From Thiotrichales bacterium (GTDB lineage: Bacteria; Pseudomonadota; Gammaproteobacteria; PS1; Pseudothioglobaceae): DNA of 21,477 nucleotides. Each line of letters starts with the position of its first letter. Positions within the stretch are counted from its first letter, which is position 1. Below are positions 7,840 through 14,871 of this stretch, piece by piece. A model generated the notes under the pieces. The model was not told the DNA's origin and searched no databases. It was given only the letters and a program-made list of their open reading frames with translations. The translations under genes were made by a program, and so were the position numbers. Location: NCBI GenBank assembly GCA_002711905.1, contig PASI01000025.1, positions 3,387-24,863 of the forward strand, read 5' to 3'.

Positions 7840-8669
7840 ACGATTATTATTTCGGTTTCAAGTTCAATGTTGTGTTTCTTTTTGATAGTCTCTTGTATAT
7901 GAGCAATTAAATTCTCAATGTCCATGGCTGAAGCGTTATCTTGGTTAATAATATAGTTTGCATGTTTTTTTGAAACGCAAGCACCTCCAATACAAAAACC
8001 CTTGAGGCCACTCACTTCAATTAATTCAGCAGCGAAATGATTTTTAGGATTTTTAAATACACTTCCACAACTTGGCAGGCCAATTGGTTGAGTTGAATTT
8101 CTTTTTTGGAGAAGTTCTCCGACATGATCATTTTGCTCTTCTAGATTAAAGTCAAAAGTAGCACTAACAAAAAATTCATCCTTAAATCGATGCAACGTCG
8201 ATCGGTATGAAATTTCATAGTCCTGAGGGTGTCTATTTTGAAGCTCTCCAGAGAGGTTCATTGTTTTGACAGAGACGACATATTGCCAGATTTCAGATCC
8301 AAAAGCACCTGCATTCATTGCTAATGCCCCGCCAACGCTTCCAGGTATAGCACTAAGAAATTCAGCCCCATATTTAAGTTGTGCTAGAGCAAACCTAGAA
8401 AGTTTTGCTAAGGATGTGCCAGCACCAGACTCAATTAAGTCTTTTGAAATAGATAGGTCTTTTAGATTTTTTGTTTGGATAGATACTCCATTAAAGCCTC
8501 TATCCCGGACTAAAAGATTGCTACCTAAGCCAACCATTAAAACTGGCTTTTTATTATTTTTTAAAAAATCTGAAAGTTTATGAATATCTGTTGGTTGAAA
8601 AAACTCACTTGTAGTTCCTCCAGATCTGAGAGAGCAGTGTTTTGACATTGGCTCATTAAATTTAAGCAT
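7836..8669 (-). CDS. murB: UDP-N-acetylenolpyruvoylglucosamine reductase MurB
   Basis: FAD-dependent, NADPH-using reductase that completes UDP-MurNAc. With ATG at 8669 it has 277 residues; a TTG at 8684 overlapping the murC stop would add five. I prefer the ATG, which lies 8 bp after that stop and starts just before the conserved NEPMSKHCSLRSGG. FAD-binding GLGSNLLVRD (47-56), IPGSVGGALAMNAGA (108-122), the YRS triad (155-157), and SCGSVFKNP (200-208) with the proton-donor serine are all present. The ELETEI stretch near the end holds the expected catalytic glutamate. The short length and compact SCGSVFKNP region fit type II MurB (Staphylococcus-like), not the 342-residue type I enzyme of E. 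coli. The position between murC and ddl is common in dcw clusters outside the enterics. Confidence 0.95.
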   Translation of the reverse strand: MLKFNEPMSKHCSLRSGGTTSEFFQPTDIHKLSDFLKNNKKPVLMVGLGSNLLVRDRGFNGVSIQTKNLKDLSISKDLIESGAGTSLAKLSRFALAQLKYGAEFLSAIPGSVGGALAMNAGAFGSEIWQYVVSVKTMNLSGELQNRHPQDYEISYRSTLHRFKDEFFVSATFDFNLEEQNDHVGELLQKRNSTQPIGLPSCGSVFKNPKNHFAAELIEVSGLKGFCIGGACVSKKHANYIINQDNASAMDIENLIAHIQETIKKKHNIELETEIIIV

Positions 8670-8677
8670 ACTATCTT

Positions 8678-10087
8678 TTAACAAAAATGATCTTTTAATT
8701 GATGAGGAATTTTATTTACATCTCCAGCCCCAAGGGTAAGAATGACATCATCTTCAGATATGATATTTGGGATGATTTCAATTATTTCTGCAATATCTTT
8801 GGCAACAATCGGATCAATTGAGCTTCTTCTTCTTATTGAATCTGCAAGTGTTGACGAACTTATTGTATTTATTGGAGCTTCATTTGCTGAATATATATTA
8901 AGAAGTACTAAGGCATCAACTTTAGATAGGCTACTAACGAATTCATTAAATAAGTCCCTCGTTCTTGAATATCTATGTGGTTGAAAAATAACGACTAATC
9001 TTTTGTCTGGATAAGTATTTCTTAAAGTACTTATTACCTCAGATATTTCATTTGGGTGATGCCCATAGTCGTCAAATAGAGGGACTTGTTGAGCATTAAT
9101 ACTAAGTTTTTGATGATAGTCTAGTCTTCTAGATACACCACTAAAGTGGGATAGAGCTTTTTGTATAACATCTAGTTTAATATCAAGTTCAATAGCAACA
9201 CTAATTGCTGCTAGTGCATTTAGGATGTTATGTCTTCCAATTAAGTTAAGTGAAACAGGAAAACTTTTTTGATACTTCGTACAGCTGACATCAAATGTCA
9301 TTTTCATTTTATTTTGCGAAACATTTGAAGCTTTGACATCTGCAGAGTCACTAAATCCATAACTTAAAACGGGTCTATGAATTTTATTAAGAATATTCTT
9401 TACCCCTTTGTCATCAATACATGCAACACAGATTCCATAGAATGGTAGGTTTGAGGTGAAATTGATAAAGGCTTCAGTCAAATTGTCATAATTATGATTA
9501 TATGTTGCCATGTGGTCTTCATCTATATTTGTAATGACACTCAACATTGGCTGAAGATGAAGAAAGGATGCGTCACTCTCATCTGCCTCGGCTATTAGAT
9601 AGTCACCTTTGCCAAGCTTAGCATTCATACCTGTCGCATTAATGATTCCACCAATGATGTAGGTAGGATCAAGTTGAGCTTCGCTCATTATATGAACAAT
9701 AAGACTGGTTGTCGTTGTTTTGCCATGAGTTCCAGAGACAGCTATTCCAAATCTAAATCGCATTAGCTCTCCCAGCATTTCTGCTCTAGGAACAATCAAT
9801 AATCTTTGATGTCTTGCTTCCTGAAGCTCTGGATTATTTTTGTTGATAGCTGAGGATACAACGACCGCCTGTTTGCCGATGACATTTTCAGCTTTTTGAG
9901 AGTAACTAATTCGACAGCCTATTTTTTCAAGTTTTTCAGTAATTGGACTTGATTGAATATCAGAGCCAGAAATTTCATAACCCAAATTAACGAGTACTTC
10001 TGCAATTCCACTCATTCCAGAACCACCTATACCTATGAAATGAATTTTATTAATTTTTGATCGAGTTGGATTGTTTATTAAAGTCAT
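8678..10087 (-). CDS. murC: UDP-N-acetylmuramate--L-alanine ligase MurC
   Basis: First of the Mur ligases, adding L-alanine to UDP-MurNAc in the cytoplasm with ATP. The 469 residues compare with 491 in E. coli. It shows the N-terminal IHFIGIGGSGMSGIAEVL UMP-binding segment (15-32), the ATP loop SGTHGKTTTTSL (118-129), EADESDASFLHL, a DDYGHHPNEI motif, and FQPHRYSRTRDL in the C-terminal domain. The start overlaps the ispF stop by 4 bp (ATGA), directly joining isoprenoid and cell-wall genes in one transcription unit. Neither murG nor ftsW precedes it, unlike the standard dcw order. Confidence 0.97.
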   Translation of the reverse strand: MTLINNPTRSKINKIHFIGIGGSGMSGIAEVLVNLGYEISGSDIQSSPITEKLEKIGCRISYSQKAENVIGKQAVVVSSAINKNNPELQEARHQRLLIVPRAEMLGELMRFRFGIAVSGTHGKTTTTSLIVHIMSEAQLDPTYIIGGIINATGMNAKLGKGDYLIAEADESDASFLHLQPMLSVITNIDEDHMATYNHNYDNLTEAFINFTSNLPFYGICVACIDDKGVKNILNKIHRPVLSYGFSDSADVKASNVSQNKMKMTFDVSCTKYQKSFPVSLNLIGRHNILNALAAISVAIELDIKLDVIQKALSHFSGVSRRLDYHQKLSINAQQVPLFDDYGHHPNEISEVISTLRNTYPDKRLVVIFQPHRYSRTRDLFNEFVSSLSKVDALVLLNIYSANEAPINTISSSTLADSIRRRSSIDPIVAKDIAEIIEIIPNIISEDDVILTLGAGDVNKIPHQLKDHFC

Positions 10088-10560
10088 GATTTATTAACAG
10101 TTATTATGGTTATTGCTTGAATTCCTTCTCCTCTTCCAAAAGAAGTTAGGCCTTCACCAGAGGTCGCTGTAATGCCAACATCTGAGGATTTAATTTTACA
10201 AATATTAGCAATACTTTCCTTCATGGCTTCGATATGGTTGGATATTTTTGGCTTTGCGCATTCAAGCGCAATTGCAATGTGATTAATTTTCCAGTCTCCT
10301 AAATCCTCAAGAGCTATTTGAAGATATTTACTGCTATCTTTTTCCCCTTTTTTTACTAGTTGATCTGCCACATCACCTAAAATATTTTTACCGGTGATGC
10401 TTGAGATGGAATTAGTGAGTGAATGAAAAACTACATCTGCATCACTGTTGCCTTTTAATCCAAATGGATAGTCGAATTTGATGCCTGCTAAAACCAAGGG
10501 TTTGCCAGATTTTTTTTCAAACTGATGAGAATCTTGGCCTAAGCCAGTTTTAATAATCAT
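10084..10560 (-). CDS. ispF: 2-C-methyl-D-erythritol 2,4-cyclodiphosphate synthase IspF (divergent form)
   Basis: Cyclase of the non-mevalonate isoprenoid pathway, a homotrimer using zinc and a second divalent ion. The 158 residues match the usual length. Zinc ligands of the family correspond to D10, H12 (GQDSH) and H46 (ADVVFH). The nucleotide-binding end is TATSGEGLTSFGRGEG (131-146). Several family positions differ from E. coli: GHSDGD becomes GNSDAD (N38), TTTEKLGFTGR becomes SGEGLTSFGR, and the DIG-x-FPD segment becomes GDVADQLVKKGEKDS. It is linked to ispD and murC by 4-bp ATGA overlaps. The family call is firm through motifs and context, and the departures suggest a separate subfamily. 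Confidence 0.92.
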   Translation of the reverse strand: MIIKTGLGQDSHQFEKKSGKPLVLAGIKFDYPFGLKGNSDADVVFHSLTNSISSITGKNILGDVADQLVKKGEKDSSKYLQIALEDLGDWKINHIAIALECAKPKISNHIEAMKESIANICKIKSSDVGITATSGEGLTSFGRGEGIQAITIITVNKS

Positions 10561-11255
10561 AATTTTTTTAAAAAGTAGTTAGCTAAGTCAATGTCATCCT
10601 TTGTAGTAATTTTGATGTTACTAGAAGAGCCACTAATAATTTTGATTGGATGACCCAAGTTTTCAATGGCCTCAGATTCATCAGTAATCTCGCTTCCAAG
10701 TTTAATAGCATTCTCAATTGCTTCTTTAAGAATGCCAAATCGAAACATTTGAGGAGTTTGAGCCATGTAAAGTTTGTTTCGATCAATTGTTGATATTGAA
10801 CCTCTGGCATTTTTTTCTTTAACTGTATCAGTAGCATTGGTGGCAAGGATTCCTCCAATTGAATCTTTTGAAGCTTCTCGAATTAACATTTCTATGTCGC
10901 TCTTTTTAACGCATGGTCTGACAGAATCATGAACTAAAATCCAATCGTTGGGTTGTGCAGTTTCATTTAGTGAATTTAATGCATTTAGAACAGAATTAAA
11001 CCTTTCTTTTCCACCTTCTGCAATTGCTATAATCTTTGAGTGATTAAAAAAAGATGAAGATTTAAAAAAAGAATCTGTATTTGATAAGGCTACTACAAAG
11101 CCTGAAATTGAATTGATTTCCAAAATTGTTTTAAGGCACTGATCAATAATAGTCAGGCCGTTTTCAAGCCTTAAATATTGTTTTGGAGTTGTAGACTCCA
11201 TTCTTTTACCAACACCACTTGCTGGAACGATTAGAAAATATTTGTCATTGTTCAT
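10557..11255 (-). CDS. ispD: 2-C-methyl-D-erythritol 4-phosphate cytidylyltransferase IspD
   Basis: Cytoplasmic enzyme of the MEP pathway that makes CDP-methylerythritol from CTP and methylerythritol 4-phosphate. The 232 residues compare with 236 in E. coli. The CTP-binding loop ASGVGKRM (12-19) with the following K25 (TPKQYL), ILVHDSVRPCV (106-116), the ATDTVKE segment (141-147) and TIDRNKLYMAQTPQMF (156-171) are all family signatures. It begins 27 bp after ftsB. An AAGGA lies about 13 bases before the ATG, rather far for a ribosome binding site. It overlaps ispF by ATGA, as in many proteobacteria. Confidence 0.96.
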   Translation of the reverse strand: MNNDKYFLIVPASGVGKRMESTTPKQYLRLENGLTIIDQCLKTILEINSISGFVVALSNTDSFFKSSSFFNHSKIIAIAEGGKERFNSVLNALNSLNETAQPNDWILVHDSVRPCVKKSDIEMLIREASKDSIGGILATNATDTVKEKNARGSISTIDRNKLYMAQTPQMFRFGILKEAIENAIKLGSEITDESEAIENLGHPIKIISGSSSNIKITTKDDIDLANYFLKKL

Positions 11256-11282
11256 ATCAGCAAAACATCCTTGTTTGAGAGT

Positions 11283-11639
11283 TTAGTCAGCACCATCATT
11301 TTCTGTTAATGGTTCAGTTTCACTAGCTCTGATTATCTTGAAAAAGTGCTCACCCTCTTTAATTAGTCCATACTTAAACCTTGCTTTTGATTCAATTAGG
11401 TTTAAATTTTCTTGAGTAAAGCTACCTATTTTGCTTTGAAGAATTGAATTATTGTTTTCTAAATTTTCATTATTCAGTTTGATTTGATTGAGGGCATGCT
11501 CTTTATCAATAACAATTTTTGGAAAGTTGTTATTGATAATATTTTGTTTGACTAATGCGAAAAGAATAATGATTAGAAGAAGGGTGATTTTATTTTTATA
11601 AATAAAACCAATTAAACCAGTTTGTGATTTACTGTCCAT
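11283..11639 (-). CDS. ftsB: Cell division protein FtsB
   Basis: Small bitopic divisome protein that forms the FtsQ-FtsB-FtsL subcomplex and helps activate septal wall synthesis. The 118 residues (103 in E. coli) show a short polar N terminus, a membrane span at about 18-31, an Asn/Leu-rich coiled coil at about 45-75, and the conserved IESKARFKYGLIKEGEHFFKI stretch (82-102). The tail (103-118) is acidic. Its position immediately before ispD-ispF is the widespread gammaproteobacterial arrangement and supports the name. The start lies 4 bp after the RDD protein stop codon. Confidence 0.93.
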   Translation of the reverse strand: MDSKSQTGLIGFIYKNKITLLLIIILFALVKQNIINNNFPKIVIDKEHALNQIKLNNENLENNNSILQSKIGSFTQENLNLIESKARFKYGLIKEGEHFFKIIRASETEPLTENDGAD

Positions 11640-11643
11640 CTAT

Positions 11644-12048
11644 TTATTTGTAAATTGACATTAAATAAGTTTTTGAATAATAGTCATGAATTGGGAGTTT
11701 GTATTTGTTTAAAAATTGAAAAATAAAGCCTATACCTGCTAATGAGACGACTGCTAATAAAAAACGAATAATAGATTGTTGATAAGTTATGTTGCCTCCA
11801 TCTTTTTGAATAATTTCAAATTTCCATGCCCTCATTCCTAGAGTTTGTTTACCTTTTACCCATGATATTGAAAAATATGCATATATAGCTGGTAAGGTAA
11901 CTAGAAAAAAGAAAAAAGGATTTGTAATTGGCTCTTTGTCATTAATAAGAATTACGATTCCAGCCATAAAAAAAACAAATGAAAATACTAGAAAGAGGTC
12001 ATAAGATATTGAGCCAATTCGTCGAAAAAATGATACATTTGATTGCAT
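11644..12048 (-). CDS. RDD family membrane protein
   Basis: A 134-residue inner-membrane protein with three hydrophobic segments, near 15-35, 43-62 and 93-113. The RDD family signature is visible as paired arginines before the first span (R9-R10), D17 within it, and the GKQTLGMRAWKFEI motif (66-79) after the second span. Family function is not established; some members have been linked to ion transport. The gene sits between xseA (24 bp before it) and ftsB (4 bp after it), inside the same transcription unit. Nothing in the sequence ties it to division. Confidence 0.85.
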   Translation of the reverse strand: MQSNVSFFRRIGSISYDLFLVFSFVFFMAGIVILINDKEPITNPFFFFLVTLPAIYAYFSISWVKGKQTLGMRAWKFEIIQKDGGNITYQQSIIRFLLAVVSLAGIGFIFQFLNKYKLPIHDYYSKTYLMSIYK

Positions 12049-12072
12049 AACTGAACTTATTAGTGAGTTAAA

Positions 12073-13338
12073 TTAATTATCCTCTTTATTGACGACTTTG
12101 GAGGTAACTTTTCCATCTTGAAATTTAGTTATTATTAGTTCTTTGGTATTTATTTGTTCGTGTGAGGTAAGGATCTCGCCTTCTTTGCTTTGCGTTATTG
12201 TATAACCCCTTGAGAGAGTGTTAAGTGGAGAAAGAAGACTTAATACACTACCACGATTAGACAGCTGATTTTTTTGAAGTTTTATGAAGCTTTCAGAGTG
12301 ATTTATTAATTGAGAAATAAGTAACTTAAGTTTTCCCTTATTTTCTTCAATTAGGCGTTTATTATTCCTTATAAGTCTGAGCTCCAAGTCATCTAGTTTT
12401 TGTGCGTTCAGAAGCAGCTGTTGGCTTGGGTCAATAATTCTTAGTTTAAGTAGAGCTAAAGAGGATTTTTTGGATTCAATAGATTGCTTTATAGATTCAT
12501 GTAAATATTTTCTTAGTTTTGAAGCATTATAAAGAATGGCATTAACATCAGGTGTTGCTGATACAGCTGCTGCTGAAGGTGTTGGCGCTCTAAAATCTGC
12601 GACAAAATCAGCAATTGTTGTATCAGTTTCGTGACCTATTGAGCTAATGATGGGCGTTGAGCAGTGGAATATTGCTCTCGCAAGTTCCTCTTCATTAAAT
12701 GCCCAAAGGTCTTCAAGGGAGCCCCCTCCTCTTGCAAGGATTAATACATCACAATTCTTTATTTTATCTGCTGCTTTGAGTGCTTTAATTATCTTATGAT
12801 GAGCATTTTCACCTTGAACAATCGTGTCGTAGAGTAATATTTCCGACAATGGGTATCTTGATTTCAAAACTTCAATGATGTCCCTAATGACTGATCCAGT
12901 TGAAGAAGAAATGACGCCAATTTTGTTTGGGTATGCTGGAAGTTCTTTTTTATTTTCAGAGTCAAATAAGCCCTCTAACCTAAGCTTATTTTTTAGCTGG
13001 TCAAAGGCCATCTGCAGGTTTCCAACTCCAGCTGGTTCCATTTGCTGGACAATAAGCTGAAAATCACCTCTTTGAGGGTAAAGAGTAGTTGCTCCTCTAA
13101 TAATAACTGACATACCATTTTCAGGAGTAAATTTAATTTTGCGTTGATTTAATCTAAAAAATGCACACCTGATTTGACTATTTTCATCTTTAAGTGAGAA
13201 ATACCAGTGACCTGAAGAGGGTTTTGACAAATTTGAAATTTCACCTTGTACAAAACTTTGTGGAATGTTTTTTTCAATTGAATTTTTGCACAATCTTACA
13301 AAGTGAGAAACACTATAAATTTCATCAATATTAAACAT
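12073..13338 (-). CDS. xseA: Exodeoxyribonuclease VII large subunit XseA
   Basis: Large subunit of the single-strand exonuclease VII, which degrades DNA from both ends. With ATG at 13338 it has 421 residues (456 in E. coli); the ATG overlaps the smr stop by 8 bp (ATGTTTAA). An upstream in-frame TTG at 13356 would add six residues and is less likely. An N-terminal OB-fold carries SNLSKPSSGHWYFSLKDE (35-52) and RCAFF. The catalytic domain shows ARGGGSLEDLWAFNEEELARAI (about 202-223) and IGHETDTTIADFVADFRAPTPSAAA (234-258). The C-terminal third (about 265-385) is rich in long helices, matching the coiled coils that bind XseB. xseB is not in this window. Confidence 0.96.
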   Translation of the reverse strand: MFNIDEIYSVSHFVRLCKNSIEKNIPQSFVQGEISNLSKPSSGHWYFSLKDENSQIRCAFFRLNQRKIKFTPENGMSVIIRGATTLYPQRGDFQLIVQQMEPAGVGNLQMAFDQLKNKLRLEGLFDSENKKELPAYPNKIGVISSSTGSVIRDIIEVLKSRYPLSEILLYDTIVQGENAHHKIIKALKAADKIKNCDVLILARGGGSLEDLWAFNEEELARAIFHCSTPIISSIGHETDTTIADFVADFRAPTPSAAAVSATPDVNAILYNASKLRKYLHESIKQSIESKKSSLALLKLRIIDPSQQLLLNAQKLDDLELRLIRNNKRLIEENKGKLKLLISQLINHSESFIKLQKNQLSNRGSVLSLLSPLNTLSRGYTITQSKEGEILTSHEQINTKELIITKFQDGKVTSKVVNKEDN

Positions 13339-13825
13339 CAGATTTAAGGTGGACAAATACTGCTCCAGTTCCCCCCATTTCTTGAGGGCATGAACAAAAA
13401 GCTAAGACATTTGGGTGTTGCTTTAAGTAATGAACTACCTGCGATTTCATAATTGAAAGTCCATTATCGGAATGATAGCCTTTACCATGAATGATTTGAA
13501 CAAATCTTTTGTCAGAATGAAAATGTATAAAGTCAGATATTGATTTACACGCTTGCTCAATTTTATGTCCATGTAGGTCAATTGACGGAGTAGATCCAAT
13601 ATTACCTTGTTTCATTTTTTTTAGAACTTTTGGTGACAAGCCATCTTTGAAGTGAGTTACAATCTGTGATCCAGATATATTGGGCTCATATAAAAAACTA
13701 TAATTTTCAAACGGTTTACTTGACTTAGTCTTATAAGAGCTTTGTGTTTTATTGTTATCTTTATCGATGGGCTTTTGGTTATCAACTGTTGATCTAAATA
13801 AAGACTTGTCACTTTCATCAATCAT
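13331..13825 (-). CDS. Smr domain protein (SmrA/YdaL-like)
   Basis: A 164-residue protein with a polar, low-complexity N-terminal half and a C-terminal Smr domain, here probably acting on nucleic acid. The domain carries IDLHG (82-86), IIHGKG (111-116) and GGTGAVFVHLK (151-161). Stand-alone Smr proteins of this size resemble E. coli SmrA/SmrB, which have endonuclease activity; SmrB cuts mRNA at collided ribosomes. I assign only the domain. The ATG at 13825 is chosen because the longer reading frame would start from TTG at 13861, inside the rpsT terminator hairpin. It is the first gene of the ten-gene minus-strand run ending in ftsQ and overlaps xseA by 8 bp. Confidence 0.88.
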   Translation of the reverse strand: MIDESDKSLFRSTVDNQKPIDKDNNKTQSSYKTKSSKPFENYSFLYEPNISGSQIVTHFKDGLSPKVLKKMKQGNIGSTPSIDLHGHKIEQACKSISDFIHFHSDKRFVQIIHGKGYHSDNGLSIMKSQVVHYLKQHPNVLAFCSCPQEMGGTGAVFVHLKSDV

Positions 13826-13847
13826 AGTATTAATAAATTTTAGATAT

Positions 13848-13872
13848 AAAAAAACCCTCAAAAGAGGGTTTT
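13848..13872 (-). terminator. Rho-independent terminator downstream of rpsT
   Basis: Read on the minus strand, a nine-base arm AAAACCCTC, a TTTT loop and the complementary GAGGGTTTT are followed by a run of seven T (positions 13854-13848). It lies 50 bp after the rpsT stop codon and 22 bp before the smr ATG. It is the only strong intrinsic terminator I can see in the window. On the plus strand the T-run is only four bases, so it acts mainly for leftward transcription. Confidence 0.9.
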
Positions 13873-13873
13873 A

Positions 13874-13882
13874 ATTATATCA
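13874..13882 (-). promoter_or_regulatory. Putative extended -10 promoter for the smr-to-ftsQ gene run
   Basis: On the minus strand TGATATAAT is a perfect extended -10 (TG, one base, TATAAT at 13879-13874). At 17 bases upstream lies TTTATT, a poor -35, as is usual for extended -10 promoters. A start about 6-7 bases downstream would fall inside the 5' arm of the terminator, near 13867. Transcripts from here would therefore lack most of that arm and not fold the hairpin. This is inference from sequence only. Confidence 0.4.
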
Positions 13883-13922
13883 ATGATTTTGCAATCAATA
13901 AATTAACCTTATAGATAACTTA

Positions 13923-14183
13923 TTAAAGAGCCTTAATCTGTGCATTGATACGGGATTTTTTTCTAGCAGCTTGATTTTTGTGAATTAATCCTTTGCTGAC
14001 TGCTTGGTCCATGTTTTTTTGCATGTCAGCAAAACCACTTGCGGCCCCTTTTTTGTCTCCAGCATCAATCGCGTAAGCAACCTTCTTGATAAAAGTACGA
14101 ACTTTTGCTCTAATTTGAGAGTTGTGTTTGTTGCGCTTAACTGCTTGTCTTGCGCGTTTTTTTGAACCTGCTGAGTTGGCCAT
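13923..14183 (-). CDS. rpsT: 30S ribosomal protein S20
   Basis: Primary 16S rRNA-binding protein of the small ribosomal subunit. The 86 residues (87 in E. coli) have the typical MANSAGSKKRARQA N terminus, the RNKHNSQIRAKVRTFIKK region, and the KGLIHKNQAARKKSRI C-terminal part. Basic helices dominate. It has its own promoter (14219-14247) and terminator (13848-13872), so it is a single-gene unit between two operons. No Shine-Dalgarno is visible before the ATG, where the leader is A/T only. Confidence 0.97.
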   Translation of the reverse strand: MANSAGSKKRARQAVKRNKHNSQIRAKVRTFIKKVAYAIDAGDKKGAASGFADMQKNMDQAVSKGLIHKNQAARKKSRINAQIKAL

Positions 14184-14218
14184 ATTTATTTTTTAATGCT
14201 TAAATTAAGAAAACATGA

Positions 14219-14247
14219 ATTATAGAGTCTCACCTTCATTTATGCAA
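14219..14247 (-). promoter_or_regulatory. Promoter of rpsT
   Basis: On the minus strand TTGCAT (14247-14242) and TATAAT (14224-14219) are separated by exactly 17 bases. The -10 is perfect and the -35 matches four of six. It lies just after the hflD stop codon and would give a leader of about 29 bases before the rpsT ATG. It is the best sigma-70-type promoter in the window. Confidence 0.8.
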
Positions 14248-14265
14248 GCATTTGTTTGTATTAGA

Positions 14266-14871
14266 TTAATTTACTAACGTTTTAATATATTGAAGTGTTT
14301 TCTTTTTTCCAAATAACAAATGCCAAGTTTTGCCACCCTGAGTTTTCCACAATGAAACTGCTCTTATTCCAGCTAAGAGTAGAGCTCTAATATGATTTGC
14401 AGTATGTTGATTTGATAAGTAAATTTGCTCCCCCCTCACCATAATTGTTGGGTTGAGACTGCCCAACGTGTTTTTATATAGTTCAGCGAGTCGAGCAATT
14501 GAATTGCTATGATAAACATCAAAAAAATCTTGTCTATTGATTAGATTAATTTCTTCAGAGATTTGAGTTAAAAGTTTCGGTTTTTTCATTAATTTTTTTT
14601 CTAGATTAATGAGTGCTGTTGTATAGATCATGACGTTATGCATATCGATTGTTTTCTTCTCAAGAATCAGCTTTAAGGAATCAAAGCCAATTTTCAAATC
14701 ATCAGGAGAAGTAAAAATTTTATCAATCGAGTCACTCTCACTAACAATACTTTTAAGGCTAGCTTTATTGGTATGACTATCACATTTGCCTGAAACAGCA
14801 AGCTGATGAACTAATGCTGAAGACTGAAATATACTTGCTAGAGCAATGGTTTGTTTTGCTGACTTATTCAT
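14266..14871 (-). CDS. hflD: High-frequency lysogenisation protein HflD homologue
   Basis: A 201-residue, mostly helical protein (213 in E. coli) of the HflD/YcfC family. In E. coli it is a peripheral inner-membrane protein that inhibits phage lambda CII; its normal cellular role is unclear. The start (QTIALASIFQSSALVHQLA) and the C-terminal HTANHIRALLLAGIRAVSLW segment are characteristic. It directly follows mnmA with an 8-bp overlap (ATGAATAA). The mnmA-hflD order is a gammaproteobacterial signature and supports the call. No terminator separates it from the rpsT promoter, so phoH-mnmA-hflD transcripts may continue into rpsT. Confidence 0.92.
   Translation of the reverse strand: MNKSAKQTIALASIFQSSALVHQLAVSGKCDSHTNKASLKSIVSESDSIDKIFTSPDDLKIGFDSLKLILEKKTIDMHNVMIYTTALINLEKKLMKKPKLLTQISEEINLINRQDFFDVYHSNSIARLAELYKNTLGSLNPTIMVRGEQIYLSNQHTANHIRALLLAGIRAVSLWKTQGGKTWHLLFGKKKTLQYIKTLVN

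Noticed and set aside
8266..8583. Plus-strand open frame of 105 codons
   Set aside because: It lies wholly antisense within murB, which has complete family motifs. It has no start signal or recognisable domain.
8670..8684. TTG start extending murB by five codons
   Set aside because: ATG at 8669 gives the expected N terminus, and the extra residues are not conserved in the family. TTG remains possible.
8742..8984. Plus-strand open frame of 80 codons
   Set aside because: A shadow inside murC; composition reflects the reverse of MurC codons.
13826..13861. TTG start extending the Smr protein by twelve codons
   Set aside because: It would begin in the loop of the rpsT terminator hairpin. The ATG at 13825 is much more plausible.
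13884..13897. Small inverted repeat TGATT-TTGC-AATCA after rpsT
   Set aside because: The five-base A/T-rich stem is easily due to chance in this composition, and it has no T-run. The terminator at 13848-13872 accounts for the end of rpsT.
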